This document shows, piece by piece, positions 8,644-17,162 of a stretch of DNA of 64,000 nt. Each line of letters starts with the position of its first letter. Position 1 is the stretch's first letter. The notes under the pieces were generated by a model. It did not search any database. It was not told the origin of the DNA and was given only the letters and a program-made list of their open reading frames with translations. The DNA comes from JBCFAY01 sp038562375 (GTDB taxonomy: Bacteria; Bacillota; Clostridia; Christensenellales; CAG-138): assembly GCA_038562375.1 (NCBI GenBank), contig JBCFAY010000009.1, positions 1 through 64,000 on the forward strand. Direction: 5' to 3'. Both the position numbers and the translations under genes were made by a program.

Positions 8644-8672
8644 ATTATATATTATCTCAACTCCCATTGCAA
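8644..8672 (-). promoter_or_regulatory. Promoter of the paaK leader transcript
   Basis: On the minus strand, TTGCAA (8667-8672), 17 bases, perfect TATAAT (8644-8649), immediately upstream of the leader peptide. Confidence 0.75.
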
Positions 8673-8776
8673 GGGTCCGGCCGCTTTTGTGCGCCGCATG
8701 CGCGGCGGGTTGACAAGCGGAAAGGGTTGATTCGATTGTATTGATTCCGCCGGTTTTGCGGATAATAAAAAAAATC

Positions 8777-8805
8777 TTTACATCCCGGTTCCCGGGTGAT
8801 ATACT
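8777..8805 (+). promoter_or_regulatory. Promoter of the aromatic amino-acid operon
   Basis: TTTACA (8777-8782), 17 bases, TATACT (8800-8805). Transcription would start near 8812, just before the Tyr/Phe-rich leader frame. Confidence 0.75.
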
Positions 8806-8835
8806 GCACCCAAGAATCCCTTTGGAGAATGTGGA

Positions 8836-8931
8836 ATGCAACAGCGTCTGTTTACAAGCGAAGCCCTGTATTATAGCTTTTATGGTTATTCGTACAAAGC
8901 TTATTCGGGTTTTGCTGCAATGAACGCATAG
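8836..8931 (+). CDS. Aromatic operon leader peptide, 31 aa, Tyr/Phe-rich
   Basis: A 31-codon frame contains the run YYSFYGYSYKAYSGF. Six Tyr (codons 12, 13, 16, 18, 20, 23) and three Phe (6, 15, 26) make nine aromatic residues of 31, far above chance. There is no Trp. TTTGGAGAA lies upstream as a ribosome binding site. The frame ends 33 bases before a perfect GC-rich hairpin and precedes genes for Phe and Tyr synthesis. TTGCTGC at 8912-8918 (codons 26-28) is exactly complementary to GCAGCAA at 8970-8976 in the hairpin 5' arm, giving a plausible antiterminator when the ribosome stalls at the Tyr codons. The layout is that of a classical peptide attenuator. Confidence 0.8.
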   Translation: MQQRLFTSEALYYSFYGYSYKAYSGFAAMNA

Positions 8932-8964
8932 CTCCCTGTTCCCCAAGGTATAGTGGGAAGTCAG

Positions 8965-9000
8965 GCGCCGCAGCAACAACCGCTGCGGCGCTTTATTGTT
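8965..9000 (+). terminator. Attenuator terminator before aroF
   Basis: A perfect 10-bp stem, GCGCCGCAGC / GCTGCGGCGC (8965-8974 and 8982-8991), is followed by TTTATTGTTT. It lies between the leader peptide and aroF. Confidence 0.8.
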
Positions 9001-9027
9001 TGCTAAAATGATTTGGAGGGAAGCGTT

Positions 9028-10050
9028 ATGGTCGTTATATTGAAGAAGGACCCCGAAGAAAAACAGCTGGAGAATCTCGTCGCATGGCTAAAGAGCCTCG
9101 GCGTGGAAATCCACGTCTCCAAGGGCAGCATGCATACCATACTCGGCCTGATCGGCGATACGTCGGTCGTGGATATCGATCTCTTGCTCGCCCTTGACAT
9201 CGTGCAGGACGTCAAGCGCATACAGGAGCCGTTCAAAAACGCCAACCGGAAATTCCATCCCGAGGACAGCGTGATTACCGTCGGCGATACCGCGGTGGGC
9301 GGCGGCGCGTTCGCCCTGATCGCGGGGCCGTGCTCCATCGAATCGAGCGAGCAGCTCTGCGGCATCGCCCAAAGCGTCAAACAGGCGGGCGCAACGATGC
9401 TGCGCGGCGGCGCGTTCAAGCCGCGCACCTCGCCCTACGCATTCCAGGGGCTGCGCGGGCACGGGATCGACCTTTTACTCGAGGCGAGGGCGCAGACCGG
9501 CCTGCCCGTGGTGACGGAGATCATGGATCTCTCGCAGCTCGAGCTGTTTGAAAACGTCGATCTTATACAGGTGGGCGCGCGCAATATGCAGAACTTCGAG
9601 CTTTTAAAGGCGCTCGGCCGCGTCGATAAGCCCATCCTGCTAAAGCGCGGCCTCTCGAGCACGCTTCAGGAGCTTTTGATGAGCGCGGAATACATCATGG
9701 CAGGCGGAAACGAGCGCGTGATCCTCTGCGAGCGCGGCATCCGCACGTTCTCGGACTACACGCGAAACACGCTCGATATCTCCGCCGTGCCGGTGCTCAA
9801 GAGCCTGACGCACCTGCCGGTCATCGTCGATCCAAGCCACGCGACGGGCCTGAGCGAATTCGTCGCGCCCATGACGCTCGCGGCGGTCGCCGCCGGGGCG
9901 GACGGCGTGATGATCGAGGTGCACAATGACCCGCCGCACGCGCTCTGCGACGGCAGGCAGTCGATCACGCCCGAGGCGTTCGCTTCGCTCGCCCGCGGGG
10001 TGGAAGCGATCCGCCCGTTCGCGTTCGGCGCCAAAGGTGCGGGCGTATGA
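9028..10050 (+). CDS. aroF: 3-deoxy-7-phosphoheptulonate (DAHP) synthase
   Basis: This 340-residue type I-beta DAHP synthase condenses PEP and erythrose 4-phosphate, the entry step of the shikimate pathway. Residues 1-70 form the ferredoxin-like regulatory domain of Thermotoga/Bacillus-type enzymes. The catalytic barrel shows AGPCSIES, RGGAFKPRTSPYAFQG and DPSHATG. The start at 9028 has GGAGGG eight bases upstream. First structural gene of the operon; its stop overlaps the tyrA start (ATGA). The N-terminal domain suggests feedback by Tyr or Phe in addition to leader attenuation. Confidence 0.97.
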   Translation: MVVILKKDPEEKQLENLVAWLKSLGVEIHVSKGSMHTILGLIGDTSVVDIDLLLALDIVQDVKRIQEPFKNANRKFHPEDSVITVGDTAVGGGAFALIAGPCSIESSEQLCGIAQSVKQAGATMLRGGAFKPRTSPYAFQGLRGHGIDLLLEARAQTGLPVVTEIMDLSQLELFENVDLIQVGARNMQNFELLKALGRVDKPILLKRGLSSTLQELLMSAEYIMAGGNERVILCERGIRTFSDYTRNTLDISAVPVLKSLTHLPVIVDPSHATGLSEFVAPMTLAAVAAGADGVMIEVHNDPPHALCDGRQSITPEAFASLARGVEAIRPFAFGAKGAGV

Positions 10051-10889
10051 ACGTCGGGATCGTAGGGCTGGGACTCATCGGCGGGTCGCTCGCCAAGGCG
10101 CTCAAGGAGCGCACTTCCCACACCGTTTACGCGAGCGATTGCAACAAGAGCGTATACCTTCGCGCAAAGCTCGAGAACGCCGCAGACGCGCCGCTCGACG
10201 AGGCGGCGCTCCCAAAGTGCGACGTGATATTTCTTGCCCTTTACCCGCATGATACGATAGACTATCTAAAGACAAACGCCGCGCTTTTCTCCAAGGATGC
10301 GATCGTGATGGACTGCTGCGGCGTAAAGAAACCGGTCTGCGACGGGGCGTTCCCCATCGCGAAAGCGCACGGCTTTACGTTTATCGGCGCGCACCCGATG
10401 GCGGGAACGGCGGCTTTCGGCTTTGAGAGCTCCAAGGGCACGATGTTCCACAATGCGCCGATGATCCTCTGTCCCGCTCCCGGAACGCCGATCGAAACGC
10501 TGGACAAAGTGAGAAAGCTCTGCCTGGAGCTCGGTTTTTCGCGGACGCCGCGCGTAAGCCCCGAGGAGCACGACAGGATGATCGCCTACACCTCGCAGCT
10601 CGCGCATGTGGTCTCGAGCGCGTATGTGCGCTCCGCATCCTCCCAGGAGCATAGGAATTTCTCCGCCGGGAGCTTCCGGGACATGACGCGCGTCGCAAAG
10701 CTCAACGCCCCGATGTGGGCGGAGCTTTTCCTCGACAACCGCGACTTCCTCGCGGACGAGATCGACGCACTGTGCGCGCGCATGAAGGAATACTCCGCCG
10801 CTCTGAGAAGCGGCGACGAGGCGGCGCTCCTTCGCCTGCTCGAGGAGGGCACGGAGGCAAAGCTGCGCGCCGACGAAAGGGATAAGTAA
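10047..10889 (+). CDS. tyrA: Prephenate dehydrogenase
   Basis: This 280-residue enzyme oxidatively decarboxylates prephenate to 4-hydroxyphenylpyruvate for tyrosine. The NAD-binding motif GLGLIGGS begins at residue 7, and GAHPMAGT and the HD-rich EEHDRMIAYTSQLAH helix are family signatures. There is no C-terminal ACT domain, so feedback must come from elsewhere, for example the leader attenuator. It overlaps aroF by four bases and is followed by aroB after one base. Confidence 0.95.
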   Translation: MNVGIVGLGLIGGSLAKALKERTSHTVYASDCNKSVYLRAKLENAADAPLDEAALPKCDVIFLALYPHDTIDYLKTNAALFSKDAIVMDCCGVKKPVCDGAFPIAKAHGFTFIGAHPMAGTAAFGFESSKGTMFHNAPMILCPAPGTPIETLDKVRKLCLELGFSRTPRVSPEEHDRMIAYTSQLAHVVSSAYVRSASSQEHRNFSAGSFRDMTRVAKLNAPMWAELFLDNRDFLADEIDALCARMKEYSAALRSGDEAALLRLLEEGTEAKLRADERDK

Positions 10890-10890
10890 C

Positions 10891-11955
10891 ATGCACACGC
10901 TAAGGATCAACGCGTCCGTTGCCTATGACGTCGTTATCGGGCACGGGCTGCTCGCGGAGGCGGGCGACCGGTTGAAGGCGCTTTTGCCGCCCTGCCGCGC
11001 CGCCGTCGTCAGCGACTCAAACGTTTGGCCGCTCTACGGCAAGCGGGTAATAGGTTCGCTCAAAAGCGCGGGCTTTGATCCAATCCATTTCACCGTCGAG
11101 GCGGGCGAAGCTTCAAAATCCATGCGCACGCTCGCCGCTTTGCTTGAATTTCTCGCAGGCGAACGCATTACGCGTTCGGACGTCCTCGTCGCGCTCGGCG
11201 GCGGAGTCGTGGGCGATCTGACCGGCTTCGCCGCCGCCTGCTACCTTCGCGGCGTGCGCTTCATACAGCTGCCCACCACGGTGCTCGCAATCGTCGACTC
11301 CTCCGTCGGCGGCAAAACCGCCGTCAATCTCGCGGCGGGAAAAAATCTCGCGGGCGCGTTCCATCAACCTTCGCTGGTAATCGCGGATCTCGACGCCTTC
11401 GCGACGCTCCCGCGCGATGTGGCCGCAGACGGCATGGTCGAAGCGCTCAAGGCCGGCGTATTGCGCGATGAAGCGCTCTTCGACAGGCTCGCGCGCAATG
11501 TTTCGCCGACCCTTTCGGAAGAGGACGCCGCGCGCTGCGTCGCCATCAAGGCGGAATTTGTCGCGGAGGATGAGTTCGACCGCGGCGTCCGCCAGCAGCT
11601 CAATCTCGGACATACGCTCGGGCACGCCGTCGAGCGGCTGAGCGGATTTGCGCTCCCGCACGGGCACGCCGTCGCTATCGGCATGGCGCTCGCCGCGCGC
11701 GGCGCGTTCGCACGGGGTTTGACCGACGCAGAAACGCCGCTTCGCATCGAGGCCGCGCTGAAGAACCTCCGGCTTCCGGTGAGTTCGCCATATAGCGCAC
11801 AAGAGCTTTACGAAGCCGCTCTCACGGACAAGAAGCGCTCCGGCGGGCAGGTGACGCTGGTGCTCCCCCGGCGCATCGGCAAATGCGAGCTCGCGCCGTT
11901 GCCGCTTGAACAATTTTCAGACTTCATCCGCGCGGCGCTGGAGGTGCGCCTATGA
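10891..11955 (+). CDS. aroB: 3-dehydroquinate synthase
   Basis: This 354-residue NAD- and metal-dependent enzyme cyclises DAHP to 3-dehydroquinate. The nucleotide-binding stretch GGGVVGDLTGFAAACYLRG and the zinc-site region LNLGHTLGHAVE are both present, the latter supplying two histidine ligands. Length is normal. The start follows the tyrA stop at once, with AAAGGGATAAG as the site. The stop overlaps the aroA start in ATGA. Confidence 0.97.
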   Translation: MHTLRINASVAYDVVIGHGLLAEAGDRLKALLPPCRAAVVSDSNVWPLYGKRVIGSLKSAGFDPIHFTVEAGEASKSMRTLAALLEFLAGERITRSDVLVALGGGVVGDLTGFAAACYLRGVRFIQLPTTVLAIVDSSVGGKTAVNLAAGKNLAGAFHQPSLVIADLDAFATLPRDVAADGMVEALKAGVLRDEALFDRLARNVSPTLSEEDAARCVAIKAEFVAEDEFDRGVRQQLNLGHTLGHAVERLSGFALPHGHAVAIGMALAARGAFARGLTDAETPLRIEAALKNLRLPVSSPYSAQELYEAALTDKKRSGGQVTLVLPRRIGKCELAPLPLEQFSDFIRAALEVRL

Positions 11956-13202
11956 GGATCTGCATTCAGCCTTCCCCGCTTTCGGGAAAGGTCCGCGCCA
12001 TCGCCTCCAAGTCCGACGCGCACCGGCTCTTAATCGCCGCCGCGCTCGCGGATGCGCCCACGAAGCTGCTGCTGCGCGGCGGCTCCAGGGATATCGACGC
12101 GACCGTGCGCTCGCTCACCGCGCTCGGCGCCGTCATTACCCGCGCGCAGGGATCCCTTACGGTGGAGCCCATCCGGGGAACGCCCGCATCGCCCGTGCTT
12201 GCCTGCGGCGAGAGCGCATCCACGATGCGCTTTCTGCTGCCGGTCGCCCCGGCGCTGTGCTCCGGCGTGCGCTTCACGGCAGAAGGACGTTTGCCCAAAC
12301 GGCCGCTTTCGCCCCTTAAGGAGCGCATGGAGGAGCACGGCGTAAACTTCCTCGCGCTGCCCGACGGGGTCTCGCTCACCGGAAGGCTTTCCGGCGGAAG
12401 TTACGAACTCCCCGGCGACGTGAGCTCCCAGTTCATCAGCGGCCTGTTGTTCGCGCTCCCGCTCACAAAAGAGGGCGGACAGATCCGCCTGACGACAAGG
12501 CTGCAGTCCGCCGGTTATGTCGATATGACGCTTGAGACGCTCGAGCGCTTCAAAATCCGCGTCGAGCGAAAGGACAACGTCTTTCGCGTGGAAGGCGGGC
12601 AAGCGTACCGCTCGCCCGGCGAGATTGCCGTGGAAGGGGATTGGTCCAACGCCGCGTTCTTCCTCGCGGCGGGCGCCGTCGGCGGCGACGTGACGGTGAC
12701 GGGCCTGAACCAAAGCTCTCTTCAATGCGATCGCGCGATTTATCCGATCCTCGAGAGCATGGGTGCGGACATCTCCTGGCAGAACGGCGCGCTGCGCGTA
12801 AAAAAGAGCGCGCTGAAAGGCATCGAAATCGATGCGGGCGACTGCCCCGACCTCGTTCCGATCCTCGCGTCGCTCGCCGCCTACGCCGAGGGCGAGACGC
12901 GCATCTACAATGCCGCGCGCCTAAGGATCAAGGAAAGCGACCGGCTTGAGGCCATGGCGAAGAACCTCTCCTCTATGGGCGCGGACATCACCGAGCTTCC
13001 CGACCAGCTCGTGATCCGCGGCGGCAGCCCGCTGCACTCGACGCGGCTCTCGAGCTTCCACGACCACCGGATCGCGATGTCGCTCGCCGTCGCGGCATCG
13101 ACCGTCGGGGGCATCATCGCCCACGCCGACGCGGTGGATAAATCCTATCCGCTCTTCTTCAAGGATTACAATAAGCTTGGGGGAATCGCCAATGTCCTCT
13201 AG
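11952..13202 (+). CDS. aroA: 5-enolpyruvylshikimate-3-phosphate synthase
   Basis: This 416-residue EPSP synthase joins shikimate 3-phosphate and PEP. The conserved SKSDAHRLLIAAAL (substrate-binding Ser/Lys), GESASTMRFLLP, DVSSQFISGL and the C-terminal RIKESDRLEAM and HDHRIAMSLAV motifs are all there. The ACGESASTMR version of the PEP loop, rather than the GNAGTAMRPL of class I enzymes, suggests the class II type common in Firmicutes. It overlaps aroB by four bases and aroC by eleven. Confidence 0.96.
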   Translation: MRICIQPSPLSGKVRAIASKSDAHRLLIAAALADAPTKLLLRGGSRDIDATVRSLTALGAVITRAQGSLTVEPIRGTPASPVLACGESASTMRFLLPVAPALCSGVRFTAEGRLPKRPLSPLKERMEEHGVNFLALPDGVSLTGRLSGGSYELPGDVSSQFISGLLFALPLTKEGGQIRLTTRLQSAGYVDMTLETLERFKIRVERKDNVFRVEGGQAYRSPGEIAVEGDWSNAAFFLAAGAVGGDVTVTGLNQSSLQCDRAIYPILESMGADISWQNGALRVKKSALKGIEIDAGDCPDLVPILASLAAYAEGETRIYNAARLRIKESDRLEAMAKNLSSMGADITELPDQLVIRGGSPLHSTRLSSFHDHRIAMSLAVAASTVGGIIAHADAVDKSYPLFFKDYNKLGGIANVL

Positions 13203-14265
13203 TTTCGGCCATACGATCAAAATCACGCTGTTCGGTCAGTCCCATTCCGAGGCGATCGGGGTGGTGATCGACGGGCTGCCCGCGGGCGAGCCGGTCGATC
13301 TCGCCCTCGTGGAGGCGTTCCTTGCGCGCCGCGCGCCCGGACAGAACGCGCTCTCTACGCCCCGGCGTGAAAAGGACAAACCTATCATCCTATCCGGCCT
13401 CGTCGACGGGCACACCTGCGGCGCGCCGCTCTGCGCGATCATCGAAAACAAGGATGCGCGCCCGGCCGATTACGCGGCGCTTTCCAATTTGCCCCGCCCC
13501 TCCCATGCGGATTACCCCGCTTTTATCAAGCACCGCGGCCAGAACGACATCCGCGGCGGCGGGCATTTCAGCGCCAGGCTCACCGCTCCCCTGTGCTTTG
13601 CCGGAGCGGTCTGCAAACAGCTGCTCGAACGCAGGGGCGTCGTCGTGGGCGCGCACATTCTGAGCGTCGGCCAGGCGTTTGACGCGCCGTTTGACCCGGT
13701 GAACGTTTCGGCGGACGAACTTTCGGCCATATCGGAACGCCGTTTGCCCGTATTGGACGAGGCCGCCCTCCCCGCGATCGAGGAGGAAATCCTCGCCGCT
13801 TCAAAAGAGCTTGATTCCGTCGGCGGCACGGTCGAATGCTGCGCGATCGGCCTGCCCGTCGGTCTCGGCGAACCGATGTTCGACGGCATCGAAAACAGGC
13901 TTGCCGCTGCGCTCTTCGGCATCCCCGCCGTGCGCGGCGTGGAGTTCGGCGCTGGGTTTCGCGCGGCCGAAATGCGCGGCAGCGCCCACAACGACCCGTA
14001 CTGCGTCAGGGACGGCCGCGTCGAAACCGCGACCAATCACCACGGCGGCGTATTGGGCGGCCTTACGACCGGTATGCCGCTCCTGCTGTGCGCCGCTTTC
14101 AAGCCCACGCCCTCGATCCCGAGAGAGCAGCGCACCGTCGACCTCGTTTTGCTTTCGGAACAATCCCTGGCCATCCGCGGCCGGCACGACCCGTGCGTGG
14201 TTGTGCGCGCAGTCCCCGTCGTCGAGGCGGTGACCGCGGCTGTGTTGCTGGATTTTATCATTTAA
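13192..14265 (+). CDS. aroC: Chorismate synthase
   Basis: This 357-residue enzyme converts EPSP to chorismate with reduced FMN. It opens with the family motif FGQSHSEAIG. GGGHFSARLTAP and the C-terminal RGRHDPCVVVRAVPV with its catalytic residues follow. The ATG at 13192 is preferred over a TTG 15 bases upstream because the family begins here. It overlaps the end of aroA by 11 bases and is followed after 12 bases by pheA. Confidence 0.96.
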   Translation: MSSSFGHTIKITLFGQSHSEAIGVVIDGLPAGEPVDLALVEAFLARRAPGQNALSTPRREKDKPIILSGLVDGHTCGAPLCAIIENKDARPADYAALSNLPRPSHADYPAFIKHRGQNDIRGGGHFSARLTAPLCFAGAVCKQLLERRGVVVGAHILSVGQAFDAPFDPVNVSADELSAISERRLPVLDEAALPAIEEEILAASKELDSVGGTVECCAIGLPVGLGEPMFDGIENRLAAALFGIPAVRGVEFGAGFRAAEMRGSAHNDPYCVRDGRVETATNHHGGVLGGLTTGMPLLLCAAFKPTPSIPREQRTVDLVLLSEQSLAIRGRHDPCVVVRAVPVVEAVTAAVLLDFII

Positions 14266-14277
14266 AAAGGAGATCGT

Positions 14278-15432
14278 ATGGAACAAGATAAGCTCGCCCT
14301 GGTTCGCGCGCAGATCGACGAGATCGACAAGGAGCTTTGCAGGCTCTTTGAGGCGCGCATGGAAGCCGCGCGCGAAGCCGCGCGCTATAAGCTCGAACAC
14401 GACATGCCCGTTTACGCGCCGTCGAGGGAGCGCGAGATCCTCGTTTCCCGCTCGCGCGAGGTCAAGCCGGAGCTTTCGGGCTATGCCCGAGTGCTCTACG
14501 CGACGCTGTTCGACCTGAGCCGCTCCTATCAGAGCGCACTGATGGCCGGGAATGCCGCCATGATCAAAGAGATCGAGGACGCGATCGCTTCCTCGCCCGA
14601 ACGCCTCCCGTCCGAGGCGACCGTCGCCTGCCAGGGCGTGGAGGGGGCGTATTCGCAGCTCGCGTGCGACAGGCTGTTCTCGCTCGCCAACATCCTCTAC
14701 TTCAACCGTTTCGACGGCGTGTTCCGCGCGGTGGAGCAGGGACTTTGCACCTACGGCATCCTGCCGGTGGAAAACAGCATCCACGGCACGGTCACCGAGG
14801 TATACGACCTGATGAAGCAGTACCGTTTCCACATCGTCAAGAGCCTAAGGATGCGCATCAACCACTGCCTGCTCGCGCTGCCCGGCGCGTCGCTCTCCGG
14901 CATAAAGGAGGTCTTCTCCCATGAGCAGGCGCTCGGCCAGTGCGGGGATTTCCTAAAGACGCTCAAGGGCGCCCGCGTGACGCCGGTAGAGAACACCGCC
15001 ATCGCCGCCAAGCAGCTCGCCGAATCCAAGCGGCGCGACGCGGCGGTCATCGCCTCGCGCGAGGCCGCTGCAGCGTATGGGCTCGTGCCGCTCACGGAAA
15101 ACATCTCGAATTCCGACGGCAATTTCACGCGCTTTATCCTGATCACAAAGGATTTGGAAGTTCTGCCCGGCGCGAACCGCATCAGCCTGATGCTCTCCAC
15201 AGAGCATAAGCCCGGCGCGCTCTACCGCGTGCTCGCGCGATTCGCGGCGCTCGGATACAACCTCACCAAGCTTGAGAGCCGCCCCGTCCCCGGCAGCGAT
15301 TTCGAGTTCCTGTTCTACGCGGACGTCGAGGCGTCGGTGCGGGACGAGGCCGCGCGCAAACTGCTCGCGGATTTAAAGCAGAGCCAGCCGCGCTGCGACC
15401 TTTTGGGCTGCTATATGGAGGAATGCGTATGA
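14278..15432 (+). CDS. pheA: Bifunctional chorismate mutase / prephenate dehydratase
   Basis: This 384-residue P-protein takes chorismate to prephenate and then to phenylpyruvate. Residues 1-90 are an AroQ-class chorismate mutase (R10, R36 and K38 positions fit the active site). Residues about 113-290 are the dehydratase with its TRF motif at 284-286. Residues about 300-384 are an ACT domain with GALYRVL and ESRPV, the two loops that bind Phe in feedback-inhibited enzymes. This mutase also supplies prephenate to TyrA, as no other mutase is in the operon. AAAGGAG precedes the start. Confidence 0.96.
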   Translation: MEQDKLALVRAQIDEIDKELCRLFEARMEAAREAARYKLEHDMPVYAPSREREILVSRSREVKPELSGYARVLYATLFDLSRSYQSALMAGNAAMIKEIEDAIASSPERLPSEATVACQGVEGAYSQLACDRLFSLANILYFNRFDGVFRAVEQGLCTYGILPVENSIHGTVTEVYDLMKQYRFHIVKSLRMRINHCLLALPGASLSGIKEVFSHEQALGQCGDFLKTLKGARVTPVENTAIAAKQLAESKRRDAAVIASREAAAAYGLVPLTENISNSDGNFTRFILITKDLEVLPGANRISLMLSTEHKPGALYRVLARFAALGYNLTKLESRPVPGSDFEFLFYADVEASVRDEAARKLLADLKQSQPRCDLLGCYMEECV

Positions 15433-16667
15433 GGTGCGGCCTGCTCGGGCGCAGGCTCGGGCACAGCCACTCGCCGCGGATCCACGCCCTGTTCGCGGAC
15501 TACGCGTTCGAGCTGTTCGAGCGCGAGCCGGAGGGGCTCAACGCGTTTTTTAAAGAACAAGCGTTCGACGGGCTGATGGTCACCATCCCCTACAAGCGCG
15601 ACGTCATGCGCTATTGCGCGCGCATCGACCCCGCCGCAGCCCGCATCGGCGCCTTAAATGCGCTCGCACGCGAAAGCGACGGCAGCCTTACCGGCTACAA
15701 TACCGATTATTTCGGCTTCCTTTCGCTCGCCGATCATGCTAAAATCGATCTTGGCGTCAACAAAGCGCTGGTGCTCGGCACCGGCGGTACGAGCCGGACG
15801 GTCTCGCTCGCGCTCGAGGATCGCGGCGCAAAAGAGGTTCTTCAGGTATCCCGCGAGGGAACGCTCAACTATGCGAACATCGGCCGACATGCCGACGCGG
15901 AGCTGATCGTCAATACCACGCCGGTAGGTATGTCGCCGGACATCACGAGCGCGCCTGTCGAGCTTTCCATGTTCCCTTCTCTCAAGGGTGTGATCGACGT
16001 CGTGTACAATCCGCTGCGCACCAAGCTGGTGCTCGACGCGCGGCGCCTGAGTCTCCCCGCGGCGGGGGGGCTCTATATGCTCGTAGCGCAGGCAAAAGCG
16101 GCGGCGGAGCTGTTTTGCAGGACCCCGATCCCCGAGGAACTTGTGCTCAAAGCGTTTCAAACCATGAGCCGCGCGCTTGAAAACATCGTGCTCGTCGGAA
16201 TGCCCGGCTCCGGCAAAACGGCAATCGGCCGACGGCTCGCAGAAAAGATGGGCCGAGAGTTCTATGATACCGACGCGCGCGTGGAGGCGCTCGCGGGCAA
16301 GAGCATCCCCGAGATCTTCAACGAGAACGGCGAGCCCGCGTTTCGCGCGCTGGAGCGCCGGGCTGTAAAGGAGCTTGCCGGGCACACCAAAATCGTGCTC
16401 GCCACGGGCGGCGGCGCGCCGCTTGATATCGGAAACAGAGATGCGCTGCGCTCGAGCGGTTATATCGTCTGCCTGCAACGTGAACTTTCCGCGCTCGCGC
16501 GCGAAGGCAGGCCTCTTTCGGCCGACCCCGCCGCCCTTGAGAAAATGGCCGAGGTCCGGCTGCCGATATACCGCGATTATGCGGACCTTTGCATAAAAAA
16601 CGAAGGCGCGATCGACGCTATCGTCGACGCCATTTTGGAGGAATACAATGCGCATCCTTGTAATTAA
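15429..16667 (+). CDS. aroE-aroK: Shikimate dehydrogenase - shikimate kinase fusion
   Basis: This 412-residue protein fuses two pathway enzymes. Residues 1-245 are AroE, with SHSP at 13-16, catalytic K56 in IPYKRD, N91/D93 in NTDYFGF, and the NADP loop GTGGTSR near 117. Residues 250-412 are AroK, with Walker A GMPGSGKT at 257-264, the shikimate-binding DTD, and GGGAPL. The fusion makes shikimate 3-phosphate from dehydroshikimate. The ATG at 15429 overlaps the pheA stop (ATGA) and is eight bases after GGAGG; an ATG six bases earlier is too close to the site. The C-terminus overlaps aroQ by 20 bases. Confidence 0.95.
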   Translation: MRCGLLGRRLGHSHSPRIHALFADYAFELFEREPEGLNAFFKEQAFDGLMVTIPYKRDVMRYCARIDPAAARIGALNALARESDGSLTGYNTDYFGFLSLADHAKIDLGVNKALVLGTGGTSRTVSLALEDRGAKEVLQVSREGTLNYANIGRHADAELIVNTTPVGMSPDITSAPVELSMFPSLKGVIDVVYNPLRTKLVLDARRLSLPAAGGLYMLVAQAKAAAELFCRTPIPEELVLKAFQTMSRALENIVLVGMPGSGKTAIGRRLAEKMGREFYDTDARVEALAGKSIPEIFNENGEPAFRALERRAVKELAGHTKIVLATGGGAPLDIGNRDALRSSGYIVCLQRELSALAREGRPLSADPAALEKMAEVRLPIYRDYADLCIKNEGAIDAIVDAILEEYNAHPCN

Positions 16668-17094
16668 CGGCCCCAACCTGAACCTGCTCGGCCTAAGGGA
16701 GCCCGAGCTCTACGGCGGCAGGGATTACCGGAGCCTCGTATACTATATCATGGAGTCGGCGCGGGCCCTCGGCGTTGAAGTGGAATGCTTCCAATCCAAC
16801 TTTGAGGGCGAAATCGTCACCAAGATCCAGCAATCCTATAGAACCGTGGACGGGATCATCATCAACGCGGCCGCCTATACCCACACCAGCATCGCGATAC
16901 TGGACGCGCTCAAGGCGGTGGCGCTACCCGCCGTCGAGGTGCACCTGACCGATATCACAAAGCGCGAACCGTTCCGCAACATCTCCTATCCGGGCATGGC
17001 GTGCCGCAAAAGCTTTATCGGGCTGGGCTTCGAAGGCTACAGGCTCGCGCTTGAATACCTCTGCAGCGAGCTCGGCGGAAAACAAACGAAATGA
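16648..17094 (+). CDS. aroQ: Type II 3-dehydroquinate dehydratase
   Basis: This 148-residue enzyme dehydrates 3-dehydroquinate to 3-dehydroshikimate and completes the pathway set in this operon. It starts with the family hallmark INGPNLNLLG followed by the flexible loop with REPELYGG (catalytic Arg and Tyr). INAAAYTHTSIAI and EVHLTDI, with the catalytic His, come later. TTTTGGAGGAATACA precedes the start, inside the end of aroEK. Confidence 0.96.
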   Translation: MRILVINGPNLNLLGLREPELYGGRDYRSLVYYIMESARALGVEVECFQSNFEGEIVTKIQQSYRTVDGIIINAAAYTHTSIAILDALKAVALPAVEVHLTDITKREPFRNISYPGMACRKSFIGLGFEGYRLALEYLCSELGGKQTK

Positions 17095-17098
17095 TTAG

Positions 17099-17120
17099 CG
17101 GCCCGCGAAATCGCGGGCCG
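17099..17120 (+). terminator. Hairpin after aroQ
   Basis: A perfect CGGCCCGCG / CGCGGGCCG stem with loop AAAT lies two bases after the aroQ stop. The T-tract is poor (TCGGTCTGTTGT), so termination may be partial. Confidence 0.6.
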
Positions 17121-17162
17121 TCGGTCTGTTGTCCCTTCGATAGATCACCATACATCTTGAAA

